DNA of 64,000 nt. Source: Pseudomonadota bacterium (lineage in GTDB: Bacteria > Desulfobacterota > Binatia > Binatales > Binataceae). The notes beneath the pieces are model-generated. The model made no database searches, had not been told where the DNA came from, and saw only the letters and a list, made by a program, of their open reading frames with translations. Below are positions 1-7,415 of this stretch, in pieces. The translations under genes and the position numbers were made by a program. The stretch spans positions 1 through 64,000 of the forward strand of contig JAJPIF010000007.1 of assembly GCA_021324885.1 (NCBI GenBank), read 5' to 3'. How positions within the stretch are numbered: the stretch's first letter is position 1; each line of letters starts with the position of its first letter.

Positions 1-2
1 CG

Positions 3-485
3 GGTGATCTTTATATTGCCGATCTCACCCAGGCGACCTTCAACAGCGTAAACCAGACCTGGACTGACGCCGCCAGCCAGGTGCAATCGTTCCCGGAATT
101 TTCCAGCCTTAACGCCGGCACCTGCGGAATCGCGGTGGCGCCGGGCACTCATCTGGGCGTGGTGACGGGCGAGTTCGGCGGCAATGTGGAGGGCGTCATC
201 CAGCTTCCGGCAACCTCCGGCAGTGGAACGCCGGCGGTCACCGACTGGGTCTCGTTTATGGTTCCCAACGATCCGAGCAATACGCCATGGGCCGAGGGTT
301 TTGATCCCCATACGGTTACGGCATACGTCAGCCCCAACACCGGCAAGGCATATGGAGTGTTGGAAAATGGCTCCAACACGTTCCTGGCGGTGGTCGATCT
401 CCAAGGCTTGCTCTCAGCGCCGCGGACGGGCCACGTGGTTAACACGCCGATTCCGTCCGGCTTGATCACCTTCGTCGCCGAGTGA
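3..485 (+). CDS. C-terminal part of a hypothetical secreted beta-propeller-like protein (5' truncated by window edge)
   Basis: The reading frame is open from the first complete codon at base 3, so the gene begins outside the window and about 160 codons are seen. The visible part is rich in Gly, Thr, Asn and Pro. Segments such as VAPGTHLGVVTGEFGG and YVSPNTGKAYGVL look like blades of a YncE/NHL-type propeller, where short beta strands alternate with turn residues. There is no membrane segment in the visible part. No catalytic motif is recognised and no function is proposed. A strong hairpin about 70 bases downstream probably ends the transcript. The propeller assignment is by pattern only; another secreted beta-rich protein is possible. 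Confidence 0.6.
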   Translation, partial: GDLYIADLTQATFNSVNQTWTDAASQVQSFPEFSSLNAGTCGIAVAPGTHLGVVTGEFGGNVEGVIQLPATSGSGTPAVTDWVSFMVPNDPSNTPWAEGFDPHTVTAYVSPNTGKAYGVLENGSNTFLAVVDLQGLLSAPRTGHVVNTPIPSGLITFVAE

Positions 486-1038
486 GGCACATCCAGTTGA
501 ACAAATCAGTCACGCAATCGGCATAATCCCGAAAGCGCAACTGAAAAAACCGTGGGGCAGGCCGCTTGGGCCTGCCCCATGCTTTTGCCCGCCGCCAGGT
601 AATGCCGGCGGCGTTGCGCTTTTCAAGCCGGGTAAGGTGATACTGGGCTGGCAGGCTGCAAGTAAATTGTATGCCTCCTTTAGGAGGTTCGCTCGGATAT
701 CAGTGACTGCGATTTTCTGGGCCTGAGGCCTCCCCCGGACGGGAGGGGGCCAGCGCGTCTTTCGTGAGAGGCTACCTTGCTCGTTGTTCGCGCAGTGCTG
801 TCGGCGCGCGGTGCCAGCGACAGGCCAACAACGGGCCCAATAAGAAAGCATAGTGCGGCGATCGGGTCGAGGATGGGCGCCAATCTCTCATCGCGGTCAA
901 ACGTTCTTGCGTCCGTAGCTTTTTCCAACACCTTCACGACGCTACCGGTCGTCTCGGGAGCTTACACTTGCCTCCTCGACGCCGTCTGAAGTGCCCTGGT
1001 TATGGCCGGATGGGGCGCCGCCGTGCTATGCGAGGGCC
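486..1038. other. Intergenic region without a supported gene
   Basis: Apart from the hairpin at 551-586 nothing convincing is seen. The short open frames on either strand have no ribosome binding site and no recognisable protein pattern. Confidence 0.5.
551..586. terminator. Strong hairpin, probable bidirectional terminator
   Basis: A 10-bp perfect inverted repeat (554-563 with 569-578, five-base loop) is extended by further pairs at its base. It has an A run on its left (544-549) and a T run on its right (583-586), so it can terminate in both directions. It lies about 70 bases after the stop of the first gene. Confidence 0.7.
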
Positions 1039-1845
1039 ATGGCTCATTTGCGACTGCTCCTTGTCTTCGCAGTCATCGGGGGGCTGGGCTACTTTGCGTA
1101 TCGTGAAGGATGGGTGCGGATTGCGGCTCAAGGCGTTCCGGCCGCACAGCCGACGCTCGGTTTCACGATTCATGAGAGCCGACATCGTCGTCTTGCGCAC
1201 GAAAACCTGGGCCGGGAACTGGCGCGGCAATGGCAGCAGGGCCGGCGCTTCAGACCGAAGTCATCCGCGACGCAACTGGCGGCTATTGCGCACGGTGCAA
1301 ACGCTTTGGAAATTCCGGCCGTTCCTTCGCCCGCCGCAAGCGCTGTCGCACCGGTTCTCCCATTTCCCAAGAGCTTTGAAGGCTGCTGGCAGGCGACGGT
1401 CACAGAGCCGGAGTCATGGACCTTCGGCCGCGGTCCAGTGGTGAAGGGCATATCGCCCTCGACCTACGTGCTCTGCTTTCGTTATTCGGGCAAATCGCCC
1501 GAGGTGACCTTTTCCACGACGGCGCAATATCCGGTGGTCTCGGATTGGGTCGAATCAAACGTCGGCGTGGAAAACGAGCGCACCGACATCCTGTACTCGG
1601 GTGACAATTTCGTGATCCTGCGGACGGCGAGCAGCACGCCCCTGCATATGAAAATCCTGGGAGTGCTGCCCGGTCCGACCGGAATCATCAAGTCGCGCAC
1701 CGATTTTCACTGCACCCATCTTTCCGATGACAAGCTGCTGGTCGAGGCTTCGACGGTGCAGCGCTGCGTCGATGCGCATTCGATCGATTGCGACGGCGAT
1801 GTATGGATCAAGGAGTCGTGGCATACGAAGTTCACCCGGCAATAG
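1039..1845 (+). CDS. Exported or membrane-anchored hypothetical protein
   Basis: The protein has 268 residues if started at the ATG at 1039. An upstream in-frame ATG at 991 would add 16 residues in front of the hydrophobic segment and is less likely. The N-terminus (MAHLRLLLVFAVIGGLGYFAY) is a signal anchor or signal peptide. The rest is soluble and probably periplasmic. A central stretch around residues 120-130 (SFEGCWQATVTEPESW) starts a beta-rich domain with several Cys residues (around FHCTH, VQRCVDAHSIDCDGD) that could form disulphides. No known family is recognised. It stands alone between two regions without genes. Confidence that it is coding rests on length, the signal segment and codon use. 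Confidence 0.6.
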   Translation: MAHLRLLLVFAVIGGLGYFAYREGWVRIAAQGVPAAQPTLGFTIHESRHRRLAHENLGRELARQWQQGRRFRPKSSATQLAAIAHGANALEIPAVPSPAASAVAPVLPFPKSFEGCWQATVTEPESWTFGRGPVVKGISPSTYVLCFRYSGKSPEVTFSTTAQYPVVSDWVESNVGVENERTDILYSGDNFVILRTASSTPLHMKILGVLPGPTGIIKSRTDFHCTHLSDDKLLVEASTVQRCVDAHSIDCDGDVWIKESWHTKFTRQ

Positions 1846-2879
1846 CCGCTCATCCTATGATTGTTGATGCGGTCAAACGAGGCGGCGAGACGATGCTCCC
1901 TGGCATCGCCAACATGAAAATCGACTGAGAGTTGCGCCCCGGTCAATTCATCACGGCACCGACATCGACGTTGATTGACTACCCGGTCATCCCGGCCGAG
2001 CGGTGAAATGCAGTCAAGGAATCCGACTCTTTATGGCGAGTCTTCCTGGCGTACCGGCCGCGTTGACGATAAAGATCGGTCGAAACCCGGAAAGGGCTGA
2101 AGAAAAGCGCCGCGCAGTTCTTTTTTGTTCACAGAAGCGCTTTAACCGACGAGGCCGCGCCGCTTCGCAAATCTCCTCAAACGCTTTCAATTGTCAGGTT
2201 TCGGTTGAAATATATTTCAGCCCCTCGCGAAGTTCTCCGCGAACTCACGTACAAAGTCGCCAAAACATGCACAGTCATGCTGTAAAATCGTGGATAACGC
2301 CGTCATTACTGGGGAAAATATACTTGATCGTCGAAGACAGGTATGTATACTGGCGTTCAGCCATGAAGTTGTTCGATTTATCTTCTTATTGACGAAAGCG
2401 GTGAGAATTACGAGCATTCACGGCTGATCGTGGGTTGTAGCGGCCATCCGGGAAACCTTCAAATGCGTCCGTCTCAGCGGCACCCGATGGCACAAGCAGT
2501 TTTCGTGTTCACCTGAATCGCTTCACGGACGGGCTGGGAGCAAGTTCACAAAGAGCTGAGAAACAGATTTGGCCAGGACTTTGGAAATGTTCCGCGGCCT
2601 TGCAGCGTATCGAGATTGCAAAAACCACGAGGGCTCCGGTGCGGGCGTTGGCGCGCCCGCGCCCGTTTGAATATCGATGCCCGAGCATGGCGGGCACAGT
2701 CGAGGCTGGCCAGGCTGAGTGGCCCGTCGAGCTTGTGGCAGGTCAAGTAAATTGTTCCCGGTCAGAACGGACTTGACCGGGGAGGAATCCATCGGAGGGT
2801 TGGCGCGGACTTGTCAAACGGGCGGCACGGTGCAACGCTTGGCAACTGACCGACAACCAAGCGGAGCAGAGTACTGATT
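1846..2879. other. About 1 kb without a supported gene
   Basis: This stretch is somewhat richer in A and T around 2150-2420 than its surroundings. Open frames here (for example 2003-2392 on the plus strand) have no ribosome binding site and low-complexity, Arg/Ser-rich translations typical of non-coding frames. A sigma-70-like pair (TTGATC at 2324-2329, TATACT at 2346-2351, 16-base spacer) could drive a small RNA or a long leader into the crotonase gene at 2880. Confidence 0.45.
2324..2351 (+). promoter_or_regulatory. Possible sigma-70 promoter
   Basis: TTGATC and TATACT are separated by 16 bases in an AT-richer stretch. The next gene on this strand starts more than 500 bases downstream, so the transcript would have a long leader or be a separate small RNA. 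The assignment is by consensus match only. Confidence 0.25.
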
Positions 2880-3704
2880 ATGGCAAATTACGAAACCGTC
2901 ATTTATGAAACGGTCGAGGGCAAAATTCGCCGCCTGACTCTCAACCGGCCCGAGAAGCTCAACGCGCTGTCCCCCCGGCTGCTCAATGAATTGATGCAGG
3001 TGCTGGACGTTTACGAAGAGGACCCCGAAGCCAGCGTGCTGATTATCCGAGGCGCCGGGCGCGCGTTTTCGGCTGGTTACGACTTGAATGAGCCCGCCGC
3101 GCCCGGCCAGAAGTTCACTATCTCCAACGATCGCATCAATATGCAGCGGTTGGTCACCCGATGGCAGCGGCTGTGGTCGTGCACCAAACCGGTAATCGCG
3201 CAAGTCCATGGGTTCTGCCTGGCCGGAGCGACCGAATTCGTTGGACATTGCGACATCGTGTTCGCCAGCGAGGATGCCGTTTTTGGTCATCCCGCCGGCC
3301 GCAATCTTGGTGTCCTGCCTTCGCTGTCGCTGTGGCCGGTTTTGATGGGTCCGCGCAAGTCCAAGGAGCTGTTCTTTACCGGTGATACGATTTCGGCGGC
3401 GGAAGCGCTGGACTGGCACCTCATTAACCGCGTCTATCCCAGGGAGAAGCTGGAAGAAGAGACGCTGGCTTACGCGCGCCGAGTCGCCCTGGTGTCGGTC
3501 GAGTTGCTGGCGCTGCACAAGGCTGCGGTTAACCGCTACCTGGAAGTGACGGGTTTCCGGGCCGCCGAGCAGTCCTCCGCCGATCTCGACGTGATCGCGC
3601 ATCAGACCGAAGCCGTAAAGGAATTTCTCAAGACGCAGCGCACCAAGGGATTGAAGGCGGCGCTCAGCGAACGCGACCGCCCTTTTGCCAAGAAACAGGC
3701 CTGA
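2880..3704 (+). CDS. Enoyl-CoA hydratase/isomerase (crotonase) family protein
   Basis: The 274-residue length fits the family. Crotonases act on acyl-CoA thioesters, stabilising the enolate in an oxyanion hole. The CoA-binding and first oxyanion segment is seen at residues 56-71 (IRGAGRAFSAGYDLNE), and the second at 109-125 (VHGFCLAGATEFVGHCD). Glu119 matches the first catalytic Glu of hydratases. The second catalytic Glu, normally in an FGxPE motif, is replaced by Ala139 in FGHPAGRN, so simple hydration may not be the reaction. The gene starts a plus-strand group with a VOC protein and an amidohydrolase, and a CoA-transferase converges on the group. This suggests degradation of a CoA-activated substrate. 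The exact reaction is unknown. Confidence 0.9.
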   Translation: MANYETVIYETVEGKIRRLTLNRPEKLNALSPRLLNELMQVLDVYEEDPEASVLIIRGAGRAFSAGYDLNEPAAPGQKFTISNDRINMQRLVTRWQRLWSCTKPVIAQVHGFCLAGATEFVGHCDIVFASEDAVFGHPAGRNLGVLPSLSLWPVLMGPRKSKELFFTGDTISAAEALDWHLINRVYPREKLEEETLAYARRVALVSVELLALHKAAVNRYLEVTGFRAAEQSSADLDVIAHQTEAVKEFLKTQRTKGLKAALSERDRPFAKKQA

Positions 3705-3714
3705 TTCCAGGTTT

Positions 3715-3748
3715 GGCCGGCGCCTGCTGTCCTGCCGTGGCGCCGGCC
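3715..3748. repeat. Perfect 10-bp inverted repeat between two genes
   Basis: GGCCGGCGCC at 3715-3724 pairs with 3739-3748 across a 14-base loop. There is no T run. It sits between the crotonase stop and the VOC start and could lower readthrough or stabilise the 3' end of the message. Confidence 0.4.
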
Positions 3749-3772
3749 TCCGTGTCGGCGTTCTGAGGGAAG

Positions 3773-4228
3773 ATGACTCCTATGTTGGGACCGTTCTCGC
3801 ATGCCTGCATCCAGGTTTCTGACGTTGATGCCGCGCTGCGCTTTTACCGCGACCTTCTGGGCTTCAAAGTCTCACTCGATCGTGTCGAAACGCTGGAGAA
3901 CGACAAGGGCGAGGTGATGTTCACGCGGCGGGTCGCCTATCTGCGATGGGACGACAGCCCGAGTTTCATCTCGATCGCGCGCCGCAACGGTCCGCTTCCC
4001 ACCAATCAGCCGCTTAAGAACGGTGACAACGGCCTGACCCATATCTCGTTCTGGGTGGATAATATCGACGAGCGCTACCGGCAACTGACCGCGCAAGGAG
4101 TCAAAACGCTGGGCGGAATCGTCGAGCAGGACGGCCTGTTTTACGGGCTGCCCAAGGAGCGCAGGATCCGCACTTTCCTGTTCACCGACCCTGACGGTAC
4201 CGTCCTGCAATTCGATCAGCTGTACTAA
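3773..4228 (+). CDS. VOC family protein (glyoxalase/dioxygenase fold)
   Basis: The 151-residue protein has two beta-alpha-beta-beta-beta modules. It opens with FSHACIQVSDVDAALRFYRD, with the first metal-ligand His in SHACIQV, and it ends with FLFTDPDGTVLQFDQ, which carries the usual last metal-ligand Glu position replaced by Gln. Members of this superfamily are metal-dependent epimerases, dioxygenases, lyases or methylmalonyl-CoA epimerases. A GAGGGA ribosome binding site lies just upstream. It is 68 bases after the crotonase gene and probably co-transcribed. The Gln at the last ligand position makes the metal site non-standard. No specific substrate can be assigned. Confidence 0.85.
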   Translation: MTPMLGPFSHACIQVSDVDAALRFYRDLLGFKVSLDRVETLENDKGEVMFTRRVAYLRWDDSPSFISIARRNGPLPTNQPLKNGDNGLTHISFWVDNIDERYRQLTAQGVKTLGGIVEQDGLFYGLPKERRIRTFLFTDPDGTVLQFDQLY

Positions 4229-4255
4229 GCCCGTTTGGTTTGGCACCTTGAGCGC

Positions 4256-4284
4256 TTGACTGGTTGCGAGTATCGGTCTAGCTT
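4256..4284 (+). promoter_or_regulatory. Probable sigma-70 promoter of the amidohydrolase gene
   Basis: TTGACT (4256-4261) and TAGCTT (4279-4284) are spaced by exactly 17 bases. They stand 74 bases ahead of the amidohydrolase ATG and just after the VOC stop. Confidence 0.5.
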
Positions 4285-4358
4285 CCTTCCTGAACGATTG
4301 TTCCGACTTCGGGCCAGCCGACAGCGGGCGGCATTATTCCAAATCTGGAGAAGCAGCG

Positions 4359-5570
4359 ATGGAGAACGGCAAGCGCAGTGAACTGGTGATCGACGCCGAC
4401 GGCCACATTATTGAACCGCCCGATCTGTGGGAGCGCTATCTCGAACCCAATTACCGCGCCCGCGCCATCCGCATCCGAAAGGACGCGGACGGATGGGAAT
4501 ATCTCGAAGTGGATGGCAAACCCGCGCAATGCACGCCCAAGGGAACTTTGGGCCGTCTCAGCAGCATGGGCCGCCAAGTGCAGGAGATGAAGCGGCTGCG
4601 TGAGGAATGGGTCAAGGGAGGGCGCAAGGGACCGCCCCCGTTCATTAGGGCGACGCCCGAGGAGACTTATCTTGAAGGCGCCGGTTACGGAACGATGGAC
4701 CCCAAAGAGCGGCTCAAGAAGATGGATGAGGAGGGGCTGACCAAGTCGGTGCTGTTTCCCACGCTGGGACTGAACTGGGAAGCCGAGACCAAGGACGCCG
4801 ACTACGCCAATGCATGCTGCCGCGCGTACAACCGTTGGATCGCCGATTTCTGCCGCGATTCTGGCGGACGGCTGGTCCCTGCGGCACACATCTCGCTGGG
4901 CAATCCGGCACTGGCCGCGGCCGAACTGGAGCGTGCGGTGAAAGATGGATGCAAAATCGCGTTCATCTCGCCCTACACGATCACCCGCAAGCCCCATGGT
5001 CATCCGGACCACGACATCGTGTTCGCGACGGCTCAGGATTTGGGCGTACCGCTCGCGGTGCATCCGAATTTCGAGCCGAAAGAATTCACCATCCACACGC
5101 GGTTCGAGCCGATGCGCGGCGGGGCCGGAATCTGGTACGGCGACATGTTCACGAATCAGGGCTCGATCATGGCATTCGCGACTATGTTCGTGTTTGGCGT
5201 GTGGGACAAGTTCCCGCGCCTGAAGTTTGTGATCCTTGAGTCGGGTTCGGGATGGATCGGATGGTGGCTCAACCGCGCCGACGCGCTGTTCAAGGAGACA
5301 TTGATCGGCGGCGGCCTGCCGTTGGCGGAATGCCCGTCGTATTATTTCAACCGCCAATGTTTCATCTCGGGCGACCCGGACGAGACCGTGCTGCGCTACA
5401 TTATCGATTACGTCGGCACCGACAAGTTTTTCTGGGCCAGTGATTTTCCGCATGCCGACCATCCGGTGAATTACATGGAGGAAATATTCGAGTTGGTCGA
5501 AAAGATGTCGCCGGCAGGCCGCCGCGGCATTTTGGGCGAAAACGTCGCCCGCGCACTGGATTTGAACTGA
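4359..5570 (+). CDS. Amidohydrolase-2 family metal-dependent hydrolase/decarboxylase
   Basis: The 403-residue TIM-barrel protein belongs to the family of ACMSD, gamma-resorcylate decarboxylase and related enzymes. Visible family features are VIDADGHIIEPPDLW near the start (first metal site), AVHPNFEP in mid-protein (His ligand), LESGSGWIGWWLNRAD, and ASDFPHADHP near the end (Asp that activates water or metal). Many such proteins in uncultured high-GC bacteria are uncharacterised and lie in aromatic or terpenoid degradation clusters. GGAGAAG precedes the ATG by about 7 bases. A second, distant paralogue is at 52464. Decarboxylation or C-C hydrolysis of a ring-cleavage product is the family expectation; the substrate is unknown. 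Confidence 0.88.
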   Translation: MENGKRSELVIDADGHIIEPPDLWERYLEPNYRARAIRIRKDADGWEYLEVDGKPAQCTPKGTLGRLSSMGRQVQEMKRLREEWVKGGRKGPPPFIRATPEETYLEGAGYGTMDPKERLKKMDEEGLTKSVLFPTLGLNWEAETKDADYANACCRAYNRWIADFCRDSGGRLVPAAHISLGNPALAAAELERAVKDGCKIAFISPYTITRKPHGHPDHDIVFATAQDLGVPLAVHPNFEPKEFTIHTRFEPMRGGAGIWYGDMFTNQGSIMAFATMFVFGVWDKFPRLKFVILESGSGWIGWWLNRADALFKETLIGGGLPLAECPSYYFNRQCFISGDPDETVLRYIIDYVGTDKFFWASDFPHADHPVNYMEEIFELVEKMSPAGRRGILGENVARALDLN

Positions 5571-5588
5571 CGCGAGTTATTTCAATTG

Positions 5589-5630
5589 GCCCGCTGCGAT
5601 AGCGACCTCAGGGGCGCGCAGCCAGCGGGC
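5589..5630. repeat. 8-bp inverted repeat at a convergent gene junction
   Basis: GCCCGCTG at 5589-5596 pairs with 5623-5630 across 26 bases, between the convergent amidohydrolase and CoA-transferase genes. There is no T run. It may help terminate both transcripts, but this is weak. Confidence 0.3.
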
Positions 5631-5635
5631 AACTC

Positions 5636-6808
5636 CTATTTGATAACGGCGGCCGCCCGCAGCTCTTCGATCTCGGAGCGTTCGATGCCGCATTCGCGCA
5701 GGATTTCGTCGGTGTGCTCGCCCAGGCGCGGCGGCATCCGCCGCATCTGCATCGGAGTTTCGGAGAAGCGCGCGGAGCAGCGGTTGGTGCGCACCTTGCC
5801 GACGCCGGGATAGTCGTACATGAAAAAGATTTGGTTCGCGATCACGTCGGCGTCTTCGAACAGCGATTCGTAGGTGTGTACCGGAGCGCAGGGTACGTCC
5901 TGCGCGCGCAGCGCCGCCAGAATTTCGGCGCTCTCCTTCTCCTGGTACAACTGGGCGCTGTTGCGCAGGATGGCCCGCACCCGTTCCATCCGCGTAAGGC
6001 TCTCATCCCACCATTCAGGATGGCCCAGCGCCAGCGCGATGCCGCGATATTGCTCATCGGTGAACGGGCCGACCGAAATATAGCCGTCGCGGGTTTTGAA
6101 CGGCTCGACGGTGACGCTGCGGGGCATCTGATCCTTGAATTCCTCAGGGGGCTGCAGCACGTGGGGAAAGCCGGTGTCGTTGAAGTTGAACGCGATCAGC
6201 GCCTCCAGCATCGGCACGCGGACGTACTGGCCGAAGCCGCGGCTGCGCGCCGCGTGAAGGGCGCTGACGATGCACAAGGCGGCCGTCATCCCCGTGATCT
6301 TGTCCGCCATCGCCATCTGCACGCCCATCGGACGGCCGATGCGCGCGCCCTGCAAATGGGTCAGCCCGGAGTAGCCCTGGATCAACGGATCATAGGCGGG
6401 CGCATTGGCGTTGGGACCGTCGGGTCCGAAGCCGGAAATGGAGCAGTACACAATCCTGGGATTGATGCGGCGGATGTCGGCATAGCCGACGCCCAGGCGA
6501 TCGGCCACCCCTGGGCGATTGTTTTCGATCAGAGCGTCGGCCTTGGCAGCCAGGCGGCGCACCAGGTCCCGTCCGCCGTCCTTGCGCAGGTCGATGATGA
6601 TGCTGCGCTTGTTGCGGTTGAAGGACAGGAATCCCGCGGACATGCCGTTTTTCTGGGGACGACTGAAAGTGCGCATCGTGTCACCTTCGGGCGACTCGAT
6701 CTTGATGATGTCGGCGCCCAAGTCGCCCAGCAGCATCGTGCAAAACGGCCCGGAAATCACCGAGCTGAGGTCCAGGATGCGAAAACCTGCCAATGGTCCG
6801 TCGGTCAT
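5636..6808 (-). CDS. CaiB/BaiF family III CoA-transferase
   Basis: The 390-residue protein transfers CoA between an acyl-CoA donor and a carboxylic acid. The family start is clear (MTDGPLAGFRILDLSSVISG, then GDLGADIIKIE). The catalytic Asp that forms the mixed anhydride is Asp169 in MAMADKITG, the same number as in formyl-CoA transferase. The C-terminal ARLGEHTDEIL-type motif is present as PPRLGEHTDEIL. It faces the amidohydrolase and converges with it. It presumably activates a carboxylic acid for the neighbouring crotonase. It is one of four family III CoA-transferases in this window; this one and those at 47650 and 55408 keep the Asp, and the one at 54199 does not. Confidence 0.92.
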   Translation of the reverse strand: MTDGPLAGFRILDLSSVISGPFCTMLLGDLGADIIKIESPEGDTMRTFSRPQKNGMSAGFLSFNRNKRSIIIDLRKDGGRDLVRRLAAKADALIENNRPGVADRLGVGYADIRRINPRIVYCSISGFGPDGPNANAPAYDPLIQGYSGLTHLQGARIGRPMGVQMAMADKITGMTAALCIVSALHAARSRGFGQYVRVPMLEALIAFNFNDTGFPHVLQPPEEFKDQMPRSVTVEPFKTRDGYISVGPFTDEQYRGIALALGHPEWWDESLTRMERVRAILRNSAQLYQEKESAEILAALRAQDVPCAPVHTYESLFEDADVIANQIFFMYDYPGVGKVRTNRCSARFSETPMQMRRMPPRLGEHTDEILRECGIERSEIEELRAAAVIK

Positions 6809-6916
6809 TTCCTGCCCTTCCTCTGTGCGTCCAATGGATGGGGCTTAGAAGTAACATGCGCGGATTGAGCATGCGAGCGTTGCCTTGAAATAACGCGCGC
6901 GCCGGGCTAAACGATC

Positions 6917-6946
6917 TGGCTTCAGGCAGCCATCCCTGTGTACAAT
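6917..6946 (+). promoter_or_regulatory. Possible tRNA-Leu promoter
   Basis: A good -10 element TACAAT is at 6941-6946, 27 bases before the tRNA 5' end. The -35 region (around 6917-6922, TGGCTT) is weak. The placement suits a tRNA promoter with a short leader. Confidence 0.4.
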
Positions 6947-6973
6947 CAGGTGCGGCAGCGCCATGCTGCGCAC

Positions 6974-7059
6974 GCGAGAGTGGCGGAATGGCAGACGCGC
7001 AAGGCTCAGGACCTTGTGAGGGCAACCTCGTGGGGGTTCAAGTCCCCCCTCTCGCACCA
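6974..7059 (+). tRNA. tRNA-Leu (anticodon CAG), CCA encoded
   Basis: The cloverleaf can be drawn fully. The acceptor stem GCGAGAG (6974-6980) pairs with CTCTCGC (7049-7055). The anticodon stem CAAGG/CCTTG encloses the loop CTCAGGA with anticodon CAG. A long class II variable arm (GAGG, GCAA, CCTC) follows, as expected for leucine. The T stem is GGGGG/CCCCC with TTCAAGT. The discriminator base is A and the CCA end (7057-7059) is encoded. Confidence 0.98.
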
Positions 7060-7415
7060 GTCAATCGGAGCGGCGGTTGCGGCACCAGCCGCTTCATCGC
7101 GTTAAAAGATCGCTCGGAGTTTTGACGATCGACGGGAACTTCCGCTGCCCGCGCGCCAGGTCGAAGCCGCAAGCTCCTGAGCTGCTCTTCAAAGGAGCCG
7201 CGATCGCGGAATGTCTCGTACGCTCACCCTTCGCACCGCGCCTGAGGCGATCTTCGGCGCTCTTCGAGGCGGTCCCGCCATAACCGCCGCTCGATCGCAG
7301 AGGAGGGCTGTTGGAACCTTCGTGGCGTTGGTTGAATCCCGCGCGTTCGTGCCAATATGATCTCCGATAAAATGCCGCGGGCGCGGCCAATCTTCCACTA
7401 ACGGGCTGACACTAC
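7060..7415. other. Intergenic region between tRNA-Leu and valS
   Basis: This is about 350 bases with no convincing gene on either strand. No T-box leader (specifier stem, T-box sequence and terminator) was recognised ahead of valS. Confidence 0.4.

Noticed and set aside
2003-2392. A 129-residue plus-strand open frame
   Set aside because: It has no ribosome binding site and no domain pattern, and its base composition fits the surrounding non-coding stretch.
4278-5462. A 394-residue open frame antisense to the amidohydrolase
   Set aside because: It is the complement of a well-supported gene; the translation is Arg/His-rich without family features.
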